From NCBI RefSeq assembly GCF_030219325.1, contig NZ_CP126625.1:3646857-3710856 (forward strand): a stretch of DNA of 64,000 nucleotides, read 5' to 3'. Source of the DNA: Geothrix sp. GTDB lineage: Bacteria > Acidobacteriota > Holophagae > Holophagales > Holophagaceae. Of this stretch, positions 50,954 to 63,393 are shown piece by piece. How positions within the stretch are numbered: position 1 is the first letter of the stretch; each line of letters begins with the position of its first letter. The position numbers and the translations under genes were made by a program. The notes beneath the pieces were generated by a model. That model saw nothing but the letters and a program-made list of their open reading frames with translations, had not been told where the DNA came from and did no database searches.

Positions 50954-52633
50954 TCAATGGGCGGCTGTCGCGACGCGTTCGAGCAGGACGACCGACTCGG
51001 CCTGGAGGGCGACCTTGCCGCCGGTGACCTGGGCGGTGCGGCCGGTGTAGGCGTCGCGCAGGGTCTGGCCGTCTTCGAAGACGCCGGCCACGCTGAGGCT
51101 CACCGGGCCCTTGGCGTCCAGGGCCACCACCACGCGGTCGCCGCTGGCGGCCTCCACGCGGCTGAAAGTGTAGGGCGCCTCGCCCAGCTGCCTGTGCTCG
51201 CCGGTGGCCAGGGCGCGGTGGCGGGCCCGGAAGGTGCCCAGCTTGCGCCAGTGGGCCAGGACCTTGGCATCCACCTTGTCCCAGTTCATGTCGGAGCGGG
51301 TGGCCTGCTGCTGGTCGGTGCGCGGCGCGATGCCCAGGGGCCGGGCGGTTTCGTCGCCGTAGAAGATCTGCACGCCGCCAGGCGCCAGGAGCAGGGCCGT
51401 GCCGCCTTCGATGAGGCGCTCGCGCTCGAAGAGCTCGGTGTCGTGCGAGGAGATGTAGTTCAGCATGTGGACGGGCTTGCCGGCCTGGGCCGCAGCATAG
51501 CTCTTGAAGAGCTTCTCGGGCTTGGCGAAGCCGCCCTCCTGCTGCTGGAAGTCGAAGTTGATCATGGCGTCGAAGCCCGAGGCCGTGAGCTTGTGCTTGG
51601 TGGGCCCCACGCCCCAGTACTCGCCCACCATCCAGAAGGGGGCGTCGTCCACCTTGCGGGTGGGGTTCTTGGCCTTGAACTCGGCCAGGGCCTTGGCGGC
51701 CTCAGCCTTGAGCTGCGCCCAGGCCTCGGCCTCCACATGCTTCACCGTGTCGCAGCGGAAGCCGTCGATGCCGAACTCGCGCACCCAGTCCGTGAGCCAC
51801 TTGATGAGGTAGCCGCGCACCGTGGTGTTGGGCAGGTCCACGGCCCGGGTGTCGGCCTTCTCCTTGAGGAACTTCGGGAGCTTCACGAACTCGGTGCTCT
51901 CCGTGCGGAAGTCCGGCAGGTAGGCCAGCTGCATGGTGAGGTCGTCGCGGCCGCCGTCGATGTAGCCGGGCAGGCCCGCGCGCACCCAGGGGCGGCCCCA
52001 CCAGTCACCGAACTTGAAGGAGTTGTAGTCGATGTAGTTGTGGTAGTTCCGCAGGAGGTTGGCGTCCTTCTCCCAGTCCGGCCAGAGGACGTCCACCTTC
52101 AGATCCTTGGCGGTCTGGATGTCCAGGTAGCCGGGGTGGTTCAGGACGATGTCGAAGAGGATGCGGATGCCCTGGGCGTGGGCCGTGTCCACCAGCTCCC
52201 GCAGCTCGTCGGGGGTGCCCATGTTCTTGTCCAGCACCGTGTAGTCCAGGGCGTAGTAGCCGTGGTAGGCGTAGTGCTTGAACTCCTTCTGCCCGCCCTG
52301 CACCCAGCCGTGGATCTGCTCGTAGGGTGCCGTGATCCAGAGGGCATTCACGCCCAGCTCCCTGAACCAGCCCTCCTTGAGCTTCAGGGTGAGGCCCTTG
52401 AGGTCGCCGCCGTGGAAGGTGCCCACGTCCGCCTTGGGGGTGGTTTCCCGCTGCCGGCCGTAGCTCTGGTCGTTGGCCGGGTTGCCGTTCACGAAGCGGT
52501 CCGTCATCACGAAGTAGACGATGGGGTTCTCGGCGAAGGTGCCGGGGATCGACTGGGGTTCCTGGGCGACGCAGCGCAGACTGGCCGCGAAAAGGCCCGC
52601 GGCCAGAAGGAGAGAACGGGTGGCAATGCGCAT
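50954..52633 (-). CDS. Secreted alpha-amylase (GH13)
   Basis: A 559-residue glycoside hydrolase with a signal peptide (MRIATRSLLLAAGLFAA). Motifs: VMTDRFVNGNPANDQSYG, IRILFDIVLNHPG, catalytic Asp in GIDGFRCDTVKHV, Glu in FWMVGEYWG and Asp in ISSHDTELF; a beta-sheet C-terminal domain follows. The layout resembles periplasmic MalS-type amylases but without added modules. The start is the ATG at the complement of 52631-52633, with a weak AGGGGG upstream. It would cut maltodextrins before import. Confidence 0.9.
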   Translation of the reverse strand: MRIATRSLLLAAGLFAASLRCVAQEPQSIPGTFAENPIVYFVMTDRFVNGNPANDQSYGRQRETTPKADVGTFHGGDLKGLTLKLKEGWFRELGVNALWITAPYEQIHGWVQGGQKEFKHYAYHGYYALDYTVLDKNMGTPDELRELVDTAHAQGIRILFDIVLNHPGYLDIQTAKDLKVDVLWPDWEKDANLLRNYHNYIDYNSFKFGDWWGRPWVRAGLPGYIDGGRDDLTMQLAYLPDFRTESTEFVKLPKFLKEKADTRAVDLPNTTVRGYLIKWLTDWVREFGIDGFRCDTVKHVEAEAWAQLKAEAAKALAEFKAKNPTRKVDDAPFWMVGEYWGVGPTKHKLTASGFDAMINFDFQQQEGGFAKPEKLFKSYAAAQAGKPVHMLNYISSHDTELFERERLIEGGTALLLAPGGVQIFYGDETARPLGIAPRTDQQQATRSDMNWDKVDAKVLAHWRKLGTFRARHRALATGEHRQLGEAPYTFSRVEAASGDRVVVALDAKGPVSLSVAGVFEDGQTLRDAYTGRTAQVTGGKVALQAESVVLLERVATAAH

Positions 52634-52736
52634 GGAACCCCCTGGGCTCAGATTCGGAGAAACGCGCCAGGGAAGGTCGAATCCCCTCCCCTGGCGAAAG
52701 CCCTGCTCCGGAGCGAAGCTCTGGAGCCCTTCCAAA

Positions 52737-53168
52737 CTACTTCTTGCAGACGTGGTCCTTCAGGGCCTCTTCCTTGGAGAAATAGATGGTGCGGTCTCCC
52801 GTCACCACCCAGATCGCCTTGTGGGCCCGGCCGTCGAAGGCCATGTCCTTGGCGCCCTGCTCCTTGATGTCGCCCTTGTGGATGATGTAGTTCACCTGGG
52901 ACTTGGAGCCGGTGTTGAACTCCTCCAGGTCCACGTGCCAGTAGACGCCGAAGTCGTTGGTGCCCGTGGGCATCATGGGATTGGGCCACTCGATGTCGGG
53001 AAGCGGCATGTTGGGGCTCTTCCAGAGGTGCACACCCCACTTGACGTAGTTGCCGTCGCAGCGGTGGTAGTTGATCTCGATCTTGCCGTCGGGAGGAGCG
53101 GCGATCGCGGGGGAGATGGCCAGGGCGATCACGGCGATCGCCTTGAGGAGGCTCGAGCGGAGGCTCAT
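52737..53168 (-). CDS. Stand-alone secreted CBM41-type starch-binding protein
   Basis: A 143-residue protein with a signal peptide (MSLRSSLLKAIAVIALAISPAIA). Its mature part reads as one pullulanase-associated CBM41 domain: KIEINYHRCDGNYVKWGVHLW, WPNPMMPTGTNDFGVYWHVDL, QVNYIIHKGDIKE and AIWVVTGDRTIYFS. Aromatic Trp and Tyr residues expected to stack on glucan rings are present. CBM41 is normally a module of pullulanases; here it is encoded alone between an amylase and malG. It probably helps bind starch at the cell surface or supplies glucan to enzymes. Two Cys residues may form a disulfide. Confidence 0.85.
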   Translation of the reverse strand: MSLRSSLLKAIAVIALAISPAIAAPPDGKIEINYHRCDGNYVKWGVHLWKSPNMPLPDIEWPNPMMPTGTNDFGVYWHVDLEEFNTGSKSQVNYIIHKGDIKEQGAKDMAFDGRAHKAIWVVTGDRTIYFSKEEALKDHVCKK

Positions 53169-53220
53169 GCGTGGCTCCTTGTGGGGGGTGGGAGGGCGAG
53201 GGCCCTCGGGTTGGGGAAGA

Positions 53221-54111
53221 TCAGCCCTTGTTGGCGCCGGAGGTGAGGCCGGAGATCATCCACCGCTGGACGAGGATGAAGACGATGGCGATGGGCAGGC
53301 CGGAAAGGACGGCCGCCGCCGCGAAGTCGCCCCAGAGGTACTTCTGGGCGTAGAGGAACTGCTTGGAGCCCACGGCGATGGTGAGCTGGTCCTGGCTGCG
53401 CAGCAGGATGGAGGCCACCGGGTACTCGTTCACGGCGCCGATGAAGGCCAGCAGGAAGACCACCATGAGGATGGGCAGGGCCATGGGCAGCAGCACCCGC
53501 CAGAAGGCCTGCCAGGGCGTGGCGCCGTCCACGGTGGCCGCCTCTTCGATCTCGGCGGGGATGGTTTCGTAGAAGCCCTTGATGGTCCAGATGTGCAGCG
53601 CGATGCCGCCCGAATACGAAAGGACCAGGGCCCAGGGGCTGTCGATGCCGAAGAGCGGGAAGGTGTGGCCCAGGCGCGAGAAGATCGAGTGGATGGCGAT
53701 GAGGGCCAGCACCGTGGGGAACATCTGCATGAGCATGAGGCCCATGAGCGAGGCCTTCTTGCCGGCGAACTTGAGGCGGGCGAAGGCGTAGGCGGCCGTG
53801 GTGGAGAGCAGCACGGCCACGGCGGCCGACAGGGTGGCCACCTTCACGGAATTCCAGAGCCAGCGCAGCACCGGCAGGTCGGGGATGATCACGCGGCCAT
53901 CGGCGTTGGTCACGGGCAGGCCCAGGGCGAAGCGCCAGTGCTCGAGGCTGATCTCCTTGGGAATCAGGCTCCCCGTGGCGAAGTTGCCGGGGCGGAACGA
54001 GATGGAGATGGTCACCAGCACCGGGAACAGCACCAGGGCGCAGAGGAAGATGAGGAAGGCGTGGGCGGCGATGACGCGCCAGCGCTGGGACTTGTCGATG
54101 ACGATGGCCAT
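53221..54111 (-). CDS. malG: Maltose/maltodextrin ABC permease MalG
   Basis: A 296-residue inner-membrane permease with about six helices. The EAA loop reads EAATVDGATPWQAFWRVLLP, and the family signature region (HIWTIKGFYETIP before it) matches MalG. It overlaps no gene but is 11 bp after malF, and a CBM41 gene follows on the same strand. It works with MalF and MalK to pass maltodextrins delivered by the binding protein. The N-terminus lacks a signal. Confidence 0.95.
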   Translation of the reverse strand: MAIVIDKSQRWRVIAAHAFLIFLCALVLFPVLVTISISFRPGNFATGSLIPKEISLEHWRFALGLPVTNADGRVIIPDLPVLRWLWNSVKVATLSAAVAVLLSTTAAYAFARLKFAGKKASLMGLMLMQMFPTVLALIAIHSIFSRLGHTFPLFGIDSPWALVLSYSGGIALHIWTIKGFYETIPAEIEEAATVDGATPWQAFWRVLLPMALPILMVVFLLAFIGAVNEYPVASILLRSQDQLTIAVGSKQFLYAQKYLWGDFAAAAVLSGLPIAIVFILVQRWMISGLTSGANKG

Positions 54112-54122
54112 GGCTCCTCCCT

Positions 54123-55649
54123 TCAGCGCTTCGTGTCTTCGGCGATCTTGGTCGACCGGATCTGGATGACGGAGATGGCGGCCACCATGAGGAAGACGAC
54201 CGTGGAAATGGCCGCGCCCAGGCCGAACTTCTGACCCGAATCCTGGAAGGCCATGCGGTAGGTGTAGGACACGAGGATGTCCGTGGTGCCCGCGGGCACC
54301 GACGTGTTCAGGAAGTCCGGCAGACCGCCCGTGAGCAGGCTGATGAGCACGAAGTTGTTGAAGTTGAAGGCGAAGGAGGAGATGAGCAGGGGCGTCAGGG
54401 GCTTCAGGATCAGGGGCATGGTGATCTTGAAGAAGTTGGTGAGCGGTCCCGCGCCTGCCACCGCCGAGGCCTCGTAGAGGTCGTTGGGAATGGCCTTGAT
54501 GAGGCCCATGCAGACCACCATCATGTAGGGGAAACCCAGCCAGGTATTGACGATGAGGATCATCGTCTTGGCCAGGAAGGGATCCGAGAACCAGGTGGGT
54601 TTCAGCCCGAAGAGGGTGCCCAGCACGAGGTTGATCTCGCCCGTGTTGTTGTTGAAGAGGCCCTTGAACACCAGGATGGAGATGAAGCCCGGGATGGCGT
54701 AGGGCAGGAAGAGCAGCAGCCGGTACACCGAGCGGAAGCGCAGGTTCTCCCAGTTCAGGAGCACCGCCAGCACCATGCCCAGGGCCGTGCAGAACACCAC
54801 CGTGAGGGCCGAAAACACGAGGGTCCAGACGAAGATCCGCACGAAGGGTTCGCGCAGGGCGGCGTCCGTGAAGATCTCCACGTAGTGCTGCCAGCCGATG
54901 TCTACCTGGAAGCCGGGATCCACGGGGTCACCGCTGGCGGTCACGTAGAAGCCGGTCTTGAAGTCGGGGTTCAGGCGGCTCTGGTCCTGGTTGTTGGTGA
55001 GGCTGCCGTCCTTGTTCAGGGTGTAGAGGGAGCGGGCCGAGGCGAACTCCCGCAGCCCGGTCATGCGCACCTGGCCCCCGCTGGGCAGCATCACTGCGAG
55101 GCCCTTCAGGAACTCCTGGTGCTCGATGAGATCCTTCAGCGGCATCTCCTCGCCCGCCAGAGGCGCGGCCAGGGGTTCGGCCTTGAGGGTCCAGGCCTTG
55201 GGCGGGCCCAGAACGAAGGGCTCGGTCACCAGGGTGGCGCTGCCCCCTTCCGCATCCTCCAGGCGCAGGCGCCACCTCCCGCCCTCGGCATGGAGGGTGG
55301 AGGTGTAGGTGGGGCCTTCGGCGCGGTAGGTCTCCTCCAGCAGGTATTGGGTGGCGCGCTTGTAGGTAAGCAGGTTCTTGGAGCTGTAGTTGGTGAAGCC
55401 GATGCGCACTGTGTAGAGCATCGGGAAGACCACGAAGATCAGCGCCGCCCCGATGCCCGGGAAGAGGTAGCGGTAGGCGTAGGTCCTCGGCGAGGTGTAG
55501 ATCCAGATGAACGCGGCCAAGGTCACCAGCATCACGCCGGCCAGCAGGCTTTCACCCGTGGCGTAGATGACGGTGATGAAGTACAGCCCCACCAGGCCCA
55601 GGAGGAGCATCAGGGCGGGCTGGAGGAAGCGCTTGAGGGCCTTGGGCAT
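54123..55649 (-). CDS. malF: Maltose/maltodextrin ABC permease MalF
   Basis: A 508-residue permease of the long enterobacterial MalF type. Two to three N-terminal helices precede a large periplasmic loop (about 90-265, corresponding to the P2 region), then five more helices. The EAA loop reads EASAVAGAGPLTNFFKITMP near residues 385-405, followed by a PLLISSFAFNFNNFVLI segment close to the substrate path. It pairs with MalG and is 61 bp downstream of malE on the same strand. Confidence 0.95.
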   Translation of the reverse strand: MPKALKRFLQPALMLLLGLVGLYFITVIYATGESLLAGVMLVTLAAFIWIYTSPRTYAYRYLFPGIGAALIFVVFPMLYTVRIGFTNYSSKNLLTYKRATQYLLEETYRAEGPTYTSTLHAEGGRWRLRLEDAEGGSATLVTEPFVLGPPKAWTLKAEPLAAPLAGEEMPLKDLIEHQEFLKGLAVMLPSGGQVRMTGLREFASARSLYTLNKDGSLTNNQDQSRLNPDFKTGFYVTASGDPVDPGFQVDIGWQHYVEIFTDAALREPFVRIFVWTLVFSALTVVFCTALGMVLAVLLNWENLRFRSVYRLLLFLPYAIPGFISILVFKGLFNNNTGEINLVLGTLFGLKPTWFSDPFLAKTMILIVNTWLGFPYMMVVCMGLIKAIPNDLYEASAVAGAGPLTNFFKITMPLILKPLTPLLISSFAFNFNNFVLISLLTGGLPDFLNTSVPAGTTDILVSYTYRMAFQDSGQKFGLGAAISTVVFLMVAAISVIQIRSTKIAEDTKR

Positions 55650-55710
55650 GGCGCGGTCCGGAACGAGGCGTGCGGGGCGGGCCGAGGCCCGCCCCGCATC
55701 GGGGTGGCGG

Positions 55711-56916
55711 CTACTTCAGGATCCGCTTGGCGGCGGCGTCCAGGGCTTCCTTGGGGGTCTGCCGGCCTTCGGTCATGTTGTTCAGGGCCGAGACCATGGC
55801 GGCCCAGAAGCGGCCCATCTGCGGGTTGTTGGGCATCACCACGCCATCCTTGGCGCTGGCCATGGAGACCTGGATGAAGGGATCGTTCTTCATCTTGGCG
55901 AAGACCGCCTTGTTGGCGGGGGCGCCGATGGCCACGTCGGCGTTCATGGTCTCGAGGCCCTTCTGGCTCAGCATGTGGTTCTCGATGAACTCGCGGGCGA
56001 TGTCCACGTTGCCGGCGCCGGAGGCGGCCTTGGTGATCATGGCGCCCAGGTAGCCCACGAAGGGTGCGGCGGGCTTGCCGCCCACGCTGGGGATCTTGGC
56101 CACGCCGAAGTTGATCTTGGCCTTCTTGAGGTTGTCCCAGGCCCAGGGGCCGCTGATCATCATGGCGATCTTGCCCTGCGCCATGCCGGCTTCCATGTCG
56201 GCGTAGGTGGCGCCCTTGGGCATGACGCCCTCCTTCACCAGGCGGGTGAGCATCTCGGCGCCCACCAGGGCCCCGGCGTTGTTCACGCCCGTGTCCTTGG
56301 CGTCGTAGGTGCCGTCCGCCTTCATCTTGAAGGCGTAGCCGCCGTTGGCCGCCAGCATGGGCATGGTGAAGTAGGTGTTGGTGTAGTCCCAGAGGATGGC
56401 CTTCTTGCCCTGGGCGGCCAGCTTCTTGTCGAGGGCGAAGATCTCCTCGAAGGTCTTGGGTGGGGTCTTGACGAGGTTCTTGTTGTAGATGAGGGACACG
56501 GCCTCGATGGCCACGGGGTACGCCCAGATCTTGCCCTTGATGGTGAAGGCCTGCCAGGCGGTGGCATCGATGTCCTCCTTGATCTTCTTGCCGGGGGTCA
56601 GGGCGTTGATGACGCCGTTCTCGGCCCATTCGCCCACGCGGTCATGGGCCCACATCCAGATGTCGGGGCCCTTGCCCTCCTCGGCCGCCGCCTGGAACTT
56701 GCCGGGGGCGTCCTCGGGGTGCTCGACCACGACCTTGATGCCGGTCTTCTTGGCGAACTCGTCGCCCACCTTCTGGAGCCCGTTGTAGCCCTTGTCGCCG
56801 TTGATCCAGATGAGGAGCTTGCCCTTCTCGGCGGCCTGGGCCAGGGTCAGGGCGCCCGCGACGAGGATGGTGGCGGTGGTGGCCGCCAGTCTGCGGAGGG
56901 AGGTTGGATGGCTCAC
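55711..56916 (-). CDS. malE: Maltose/maltodextrin-binding protein MalE
   Basis: A 401-residue periplasmic binding protein with signal peptide [20 protein letters not shown]. The mature protein begins with [20 protein letters not shown], a MalE opening. Further MalE-like features are [36 protein letters not shown] and the [25 protein letters not shown] segment. It captures maltodextrins and delivers them to MalFGK. An AAGGAG-type Shine-Dalgarno precedes the start. Confidence 0.95.
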   Translation of the reverse strand: MSHPTSLRRLAATTATILVAGALTLAQAAEKGKLLIWINGDKGYNGLQKVGDEFAKKTGIKVVVEHPEDAPGKFQAAAEEGKGPDIWMWAHDRVGEWAENGVINALTPGKKIKEDIDATAWQAFTIKGKIWAYPVAIEAVSLIYNKNLVKTPPKTFEEIFALDKKLAAQGKKAILWDYTNTYFTMPMLAANGGYAFKMKADGTYDAKDTGVNNAGALVGAEMLTRLVKEGVMPKGATYADMEAGMAQGKIAMMISGPWAWDNLKKAKINFGVAKIPSVGGKPAAPFVGYLGAMITKAASGAGNVDIAREFIENHMLSQKGLETMNADVAIGAPANKAVFAKMKNDPFIQVSMASAKDGVVMPNNPQMGRFWAAMVSALNNMTEGRQTPKEALDAAAKRILK

Positions 56917-56962
56917 GGAAGTCTCCTTGGGAAGGCCGGAAGGGCCGGAGGGGATGGGGGTG

Positions 56963-58060
<1,098 letters not shown>

Positions 58061-58077
58061 GGGGGAGTCCGGAGAGG

Positions 58078-59751
58078 TCAGGGGAGGTCGCCGTGGAGGG
58101 TGGTCTGGAAGCCGGTGCCCGCGAGGTAGAGCACCCGCACGCCGTAGGGTGGGATGCTGGCCGCGGTGTAGGCGTCGCCGGCCAGGGCCGTCACGCCCTT
58201 GAGGTCGCCCAGGATGGCCTGCACGGGTCCGCCCGAGGGCACGCCGTGGGCCGTAAGTCCGCTCACGACCACGGTCTGGGTGGCGGCGCCCAGGTTCGCC
58301 ACCACCAGCACGCGCTCGGCGCCGGCGTCCCGCAGGTAGGCCAGGGCCTTGGTGGGACCGACATCGGTACCCAGAGTGGCGTAGCCACCCCGCAGCGCCG
58401 GATAGGTCTTCCGCGCCTGGATGAGGTACTTGCACCAGCTGAGGATGGAATCGGGCTGGCCGGTCTGGGCCGTGACGGCGGCCCAGTCCATGGGCTGGCG
58501 CAGGTTGAGGTCCGTGCCGGACTGGCCGGTCATCCCGACCTCGTTGCCGTAGTAGAGGATGGGCGTGCCGGGCGAGAGCAGGGTCAGGGCCTCGGCCAGG
58601 ATGATCCTGGCCTTGCTGCCGCCGTACTGGGTGCCGGGCCGCGAGATGAGGTTGTCGTGGTTCGAGTCGAAGACGGCCGACCGGTACCCCGCGGGGTAGT
58701 GGCTCTGCTCGAATTCCCACAGGGAGGTCACCTGGGTGGCATCGCCCCGGGAGAGGGCGTTGGAGATGGCCCAGGGCGCGCTGAAGTCCAGGCACAGGTG
58801 AAACTCGTTGGTCCCGTTGCCGTAGTAGGGCGCCACGCCGGCGGCGTCGTTGGTCCAGGCCTCGGCGATCATGGCCTTGCTGGCGTGCTTCACCGGGTCG
58901 CCGCCCGGGTGGGGGTGCAGGTCCCCGCTGTCGTACTCGTCGAGCAGGCTGCGGAAGACCCGCAGCCGCGCGTGGGTGTCGGGCTGGTCCGCCTGCTGGC
59001 CGGGACCCGTCTCGCAGAGGTAGCGCACGGCATCCACCCGCATGCCGTCGAAGCCCCGATCCAGCCAGTAGGCTTGCACCTTCTGCATCTCCGCCTGCAC
59101 CGCGGGATTGTAGAAGTTGAGGTCGGCCAGGGTGTCGGTGCTGAAGGAGGTGTAGAAGTAGCCGGAGGCGCCGGAGCGCCAGACGTCCTGCGGCGAGCCG
59201 CCGCCCCAGGGGAGGCCCCAGCCGGCGGGCTGGCCTGGGTTCCAGATGTACCAGCTGTCCCGGGTGGCCGCGTTGGTGAACCAGGGGTGCCTGGTGGAGG
59301 TGTGGTTGGGCACGAAGTCGAAGAGGATTCGCATGCCGCGGGCATGCACCGCGTCGATCAGGTTCTTCAGATCGGCCTTCGTGCCGAAGCGGTCGTTCAC
59401 GGCGTAGTAGTCCGTCGTGTCGTACCCATGCATGTTCGTGCCCTTGTTGTCGCACTCGAAGATGGGCGACAGCCAGAGCGTGTTGACGCCCAGAGCCTGC
59501 AGGTAGTCCAGCTTGCCCTGGAGGCCGGGGAGGTCGCCGATGCCATCCGAATAGACGCCATCGGCGAAGGCCTTCACCCAGACGTGGTAGATCACGGCAT
59601 CCCCGTACCAGCCGGGGGCGCTCTCCAGCTGCTGCCCGGGCCCGATGCTCGTCGTGTCCACGGGGTAGCGGCTGGCGTCCGAGCTGGGGCCATGGCACGC
59701 CAGCCCGGCCAGGAGCAGGGCGACGGTGGTCAGCGCGGGACGGAGCATCAC
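58078..59751 (-). CDS. Alpha-amylase/glucosidase-type GH13 lipoprotein
   Basis: A 557-residue GH13 enzyme with a lipoprotein signal (LLLAGLAC-HGP). Barrel motifs: VWVKAFADGVYSDGIGDLPGL, ILFDFVPNHTS, catalytic Asp in FDGMRVDAVRYLC, Glu in AMIAEAWTND and Asp in FDSNHDNLIS. The 'GIGDLPG' calcium-type motif and length suggest an alpha-amylase or maltogenic type. It is membrane-anchored and probably acts on imported-size fragments in the periplasm or on the surface. It is 17 bp upstream of malK on the same strand. Confidence 0.9.
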   Translation of the reverse strand: MMLRPALTTVALLLAGLACHGPSSDASRYPVDTTSIGPGQQLESAPGWYGDAVIYHVWVKAFADGVYSDGIGDLPGLQGKLDYLQALGVNTLWLSPIFECDNKGTNMHGYDTTDYYAVNDRFGTKADLKNLIDAVHARGMRILFDFVPNHTSTRHPWFTNAATRDSWYIWNPGQPAGWGLPWGGGSPQDVWRSGASGYFYTSFSTDTLADLNFYNPAVQAEMQKVQAYWLDRGFDGMRVDAVRYLCETGPGQQADQPDTHARLRVFRSLLDEYDSGDLHPHPGGDPVKHASKAMIAEAWTNDAAGVAPYYGNGTNEFHLCLDFSAPWAISNALSRGDATQVTSLWEFEQSHYPAGYRSAVFDSNHDNLISRPGTQYGGSKARIILAEALTLLSPGTPILYYGNEVGMTGQSGTDLNLRQPMDWAAVTAQTGQPDSILSWCKYLIQARKTYPALRGGYATLGTDVGPTKALAYLRDAGAERVLVVANLGAATQTVVVSGLTAHGVPSGGPVQAILGDLKGVTALAGDAYTAASIPPYGVRVLYLAGTGFQTTLHGDLP

Positions 59752-59779
59752 GTCGATTTCCTTTCAGGACCAGCGAGGA

Positions 59780-59807
59780 AACGGCCCGTCCACCGGGACG
59801 GGCCGTT
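59780..59807. terminator. Hairpin terminator downstream of lamB
   Basis: A perfect 12-bp inverted repeat AACGGCCCGTCC / GGACGGGCCGTT with loop ACCG, in the 70-bp gap between lamB and the amylase gene. It may end or attenuate transcription of lamB and so lower expression of the genes after it. Confidence 0.75.
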
Positions 59808-59821
59808 CCATCACTGCGGCA

Positions 59822-61189
59822 TTACCACCAGGCTTCCACCTGGGCGCCGAAGGTCATGCCCTGGAGGGAGTTGCCGAACTGGCCTTCACCCACCTTGTTC
59901 CAGTTGTTGGCGTTCTTGTTCCAGTCCGCGCGGGTAGCGAAGAGGCGGATGACCGGGCGGCTCCAGAAGGAGGCCTGGGGGCTCCACTGCAGCGCGATGG
60001 TGTTCTTGAGGAGCTTCCGGGATTCGTCTTCGTTGTCGAACTTCAGCTTGTCCATGCCCACTTCGTAGGCGACGCTGAAGTGCTTGGTGAAGAAGTAGAC
60101 GGGGCGGACGCCGGCGGAGATCCAGGTGTTGGTGCTGCCGGCCATGGAGTTCTTGCCGTTCTGCTTGCGGTACTGGACGGTGCCCTGCATCTCGAGGTTG
60201 GTCACGGGCTTGATGTAGAACACGTCCATGACGTGCCACCAGGTGTTCTCGGTCTTGACGTCGGGGTTGTACCAGTTCCAGTAGGTGGAGCCGTTGCCAT
60301 AGGTGGCGTAGACGCGGTTGTCGCCGCCCATGACGCCGGCCTGGTTGAGGATCACGTTGAACTGGGTGCCCTTGTTGTCGTTGCCGCCGGCGCCGGTGAC
60401 GGCCGTGCCGCTCTTGTTGCTGGCGTCGTTGTACTGGAGGCCGAGGGTCAGCGAACCGCCCGACCAGAGCTTGATGTCGGACACGCGCAGGTCATGCGAG
60501 GCGACGATGTTGTGGCCGCCGCCGCCCACCCACTGGCTGTAGGGATTGAGGGTGCCCCGGATGGAGCCGTTGTTCCAGTCGCTGCTCAGGTTGCCCGTGT
60601 CGTGCTGGATGTAGGCGTAGTGCATCTTCATGAAGCCGAAGTCGATGTTCTCGAGGCCCACGCCATCGCCGCTGTTGTTCCAGTACCACTGGTCGCGCAT
60701 GTGGAGATCCTGGCGCATGTAGAAGCGCCGGCCAGCCCACAGGGAGGCATCCTTGAAGGCGCCGCTGTTGCCGAAGATGCCGGTGGCCTCGCCCCAGGCT
60801 TCGCGGATCCAGATCTGCTGGTTGGGGTTCGCAGCCTTGCTGTTGTCCACGTTGCCGCCCGCATCGGTGGAGGCATCGCGGACCTGGTAGTACTCGCGGA
60901 AGGCGGGGCGGAAGTGCAGTTTGAAGTTGGTGTTGCCCTTCTCGTAGGCCTTCACGTCCACGGCCAGCTCGAGGTAGTTGTCGGTCTCGTTGCCGAGGCG
61001 GTAGCCGGGGCCGCCGGTGGGGCTGCCACCGGTGTTGGCGAGGAAGAAGGACACCTGCTCGCCGCCGTTCGAGGAACGGCCGACGCCGGCGCGGGTGTAG
61101 CCGTGGATCTCGACGACGTCGTCGGCCACGAGGGTGCCGCAGACCAGCGCCAGGGGCAGCGCGGCCTTGATGAGGGAGAGAGACTTCAT
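59822..61189 (-). CDS. lamB: Maltoporin (LamB)
   Basis: A 455-residue outer-membrane barrel with a signal peptide (MKSLSLIKAALPLALVCGTL). The first strand contains VEIHGYTRAGVGRSSNGGEQVSF, matching the LamB N-terminus. Also seen are YLELAVDVKAYEKGN, IWIREAWGEATGIF and the WAGRRFYMRQDLHMRDQWYW 'greasy slide' type aromatic segments, with a C-terminal VEAWW typical of LamB. It would pass linear maltodextrins through the outer membrane. It is 75 bp downstream of the alpha-glucosidase gene. Confidence 0.95.
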   Translation of the reverse strand: MKSLSLIKAALPLALVCGTLVADDVVEIHGYTRAGVGRSSNGGEQVSFFLANTGGSPTGGPGYRLGNETDNYLELAVDVKAYEKGNTNFKLHFRPAFREYYQVRDASTDAGGNVDNSKAANPNQQIWIREAWGEATGIFGNSGAFKDASLWAGRRFYMRQDLHMRDQWYWNNSGDGVGLENIDFGFMKMHYAYIQHDTGNLSSDWNNGSIRGTLNPYSQWVGGGGHNIVASHDLRVSDIKLWSGGSLTLGLQYNDASNKSGTAVTGAGGNDNKGTQFNVILNQAGVMGGDNRVYATYGNGSTYWNWYNPDVKTENTWWHVMDVFYIKPVTNLEMQGTVQYRKQNGKNSMAGSTNTWISAGVRPVYFFTKHFSVAYEVGMDKLKFDNEDESRKLLKNTIALQWSPQASFWSRPVIRLFATRADWNKNANNWNKVGEGQFGNSLQGMTFGAQVEAWW

Positions 61190-61264
61190 GGTCTTGCCTC
61201 CAGTGAGAGATGCCGCAGTGCGGCAGGTGAGTGGCTGAGAGCGGAGAAGGATCGGCGCATGGGG

Positions 61265-62947
<1,683 letters not shown>

Positions 62948-63015
62948 GGGGGGGACATCCAGGAGGGGGTGCGGAGGCGGGACGGGGCCGGGTGGGCAGG
63001 GTCTGGAATCATCTT

Positions 63016-63029
63016 TGTAACCGGTTACA
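63016..63029. promoter_or_regulatory. LacI/GalR-family operator, site 1
   Basis: A perfect 14-bp palindrome TGTAACCGGTTACA, close to the LacI/GalR/MalR consensus (TGTAANCGNTTNCA). It lies 69 bp upstream of the alpha-glucosidase start and is likely to control that operon. Confidence 0.85.
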
Positions 63030-63107
63030 CGACGGAGACCAGGAAAGCGCGCCTGCCTTGGTTGGGGAGTAGTTGGAGGGGGGCAGGGGGTCGTATGGCG
63101 GACAAAA

Positions 63108-63121
63108 TGTAAACGGTTACA
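63108..63121. promoter_or_regulatory. LacI/GalR-family operator, site 2
   Basis: TGTAAACGGTTACA, a palindrome with only the central two positions asymmetric, 92 bp from site 1. The pairing of two sites suggests looping or control of both divergent units. No repressor gene is in the window. The remaining parts of 62948-63393 contain no supported gene. Confidence 0.85.
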
Positions 63122-63393
63122 AGAAGGTCGCAGGTATGGTCAACCGGCGTCACGGGTCTGTCAAGCGGGTAATTCCGGGGTCCGGAGACTTTTTGTCCGA
63201 GGGCACCAAACCCCTGGTTTCTGGCGGTCTCCGGCCTAAGCCCACTGCGCTCACGGCTTGTCCCGAGCACCCGAGCCGGGGGGTCCAGTGGACGCCCGGA
63301 GCGGGACCGGGGACCATGGAAGTCACATTGGTCCCCGCCCAGGCTGGATGCCTGTGCCTGAGTCCTTCTGCTGTCCTGTCGTGGTGAGGTTCC

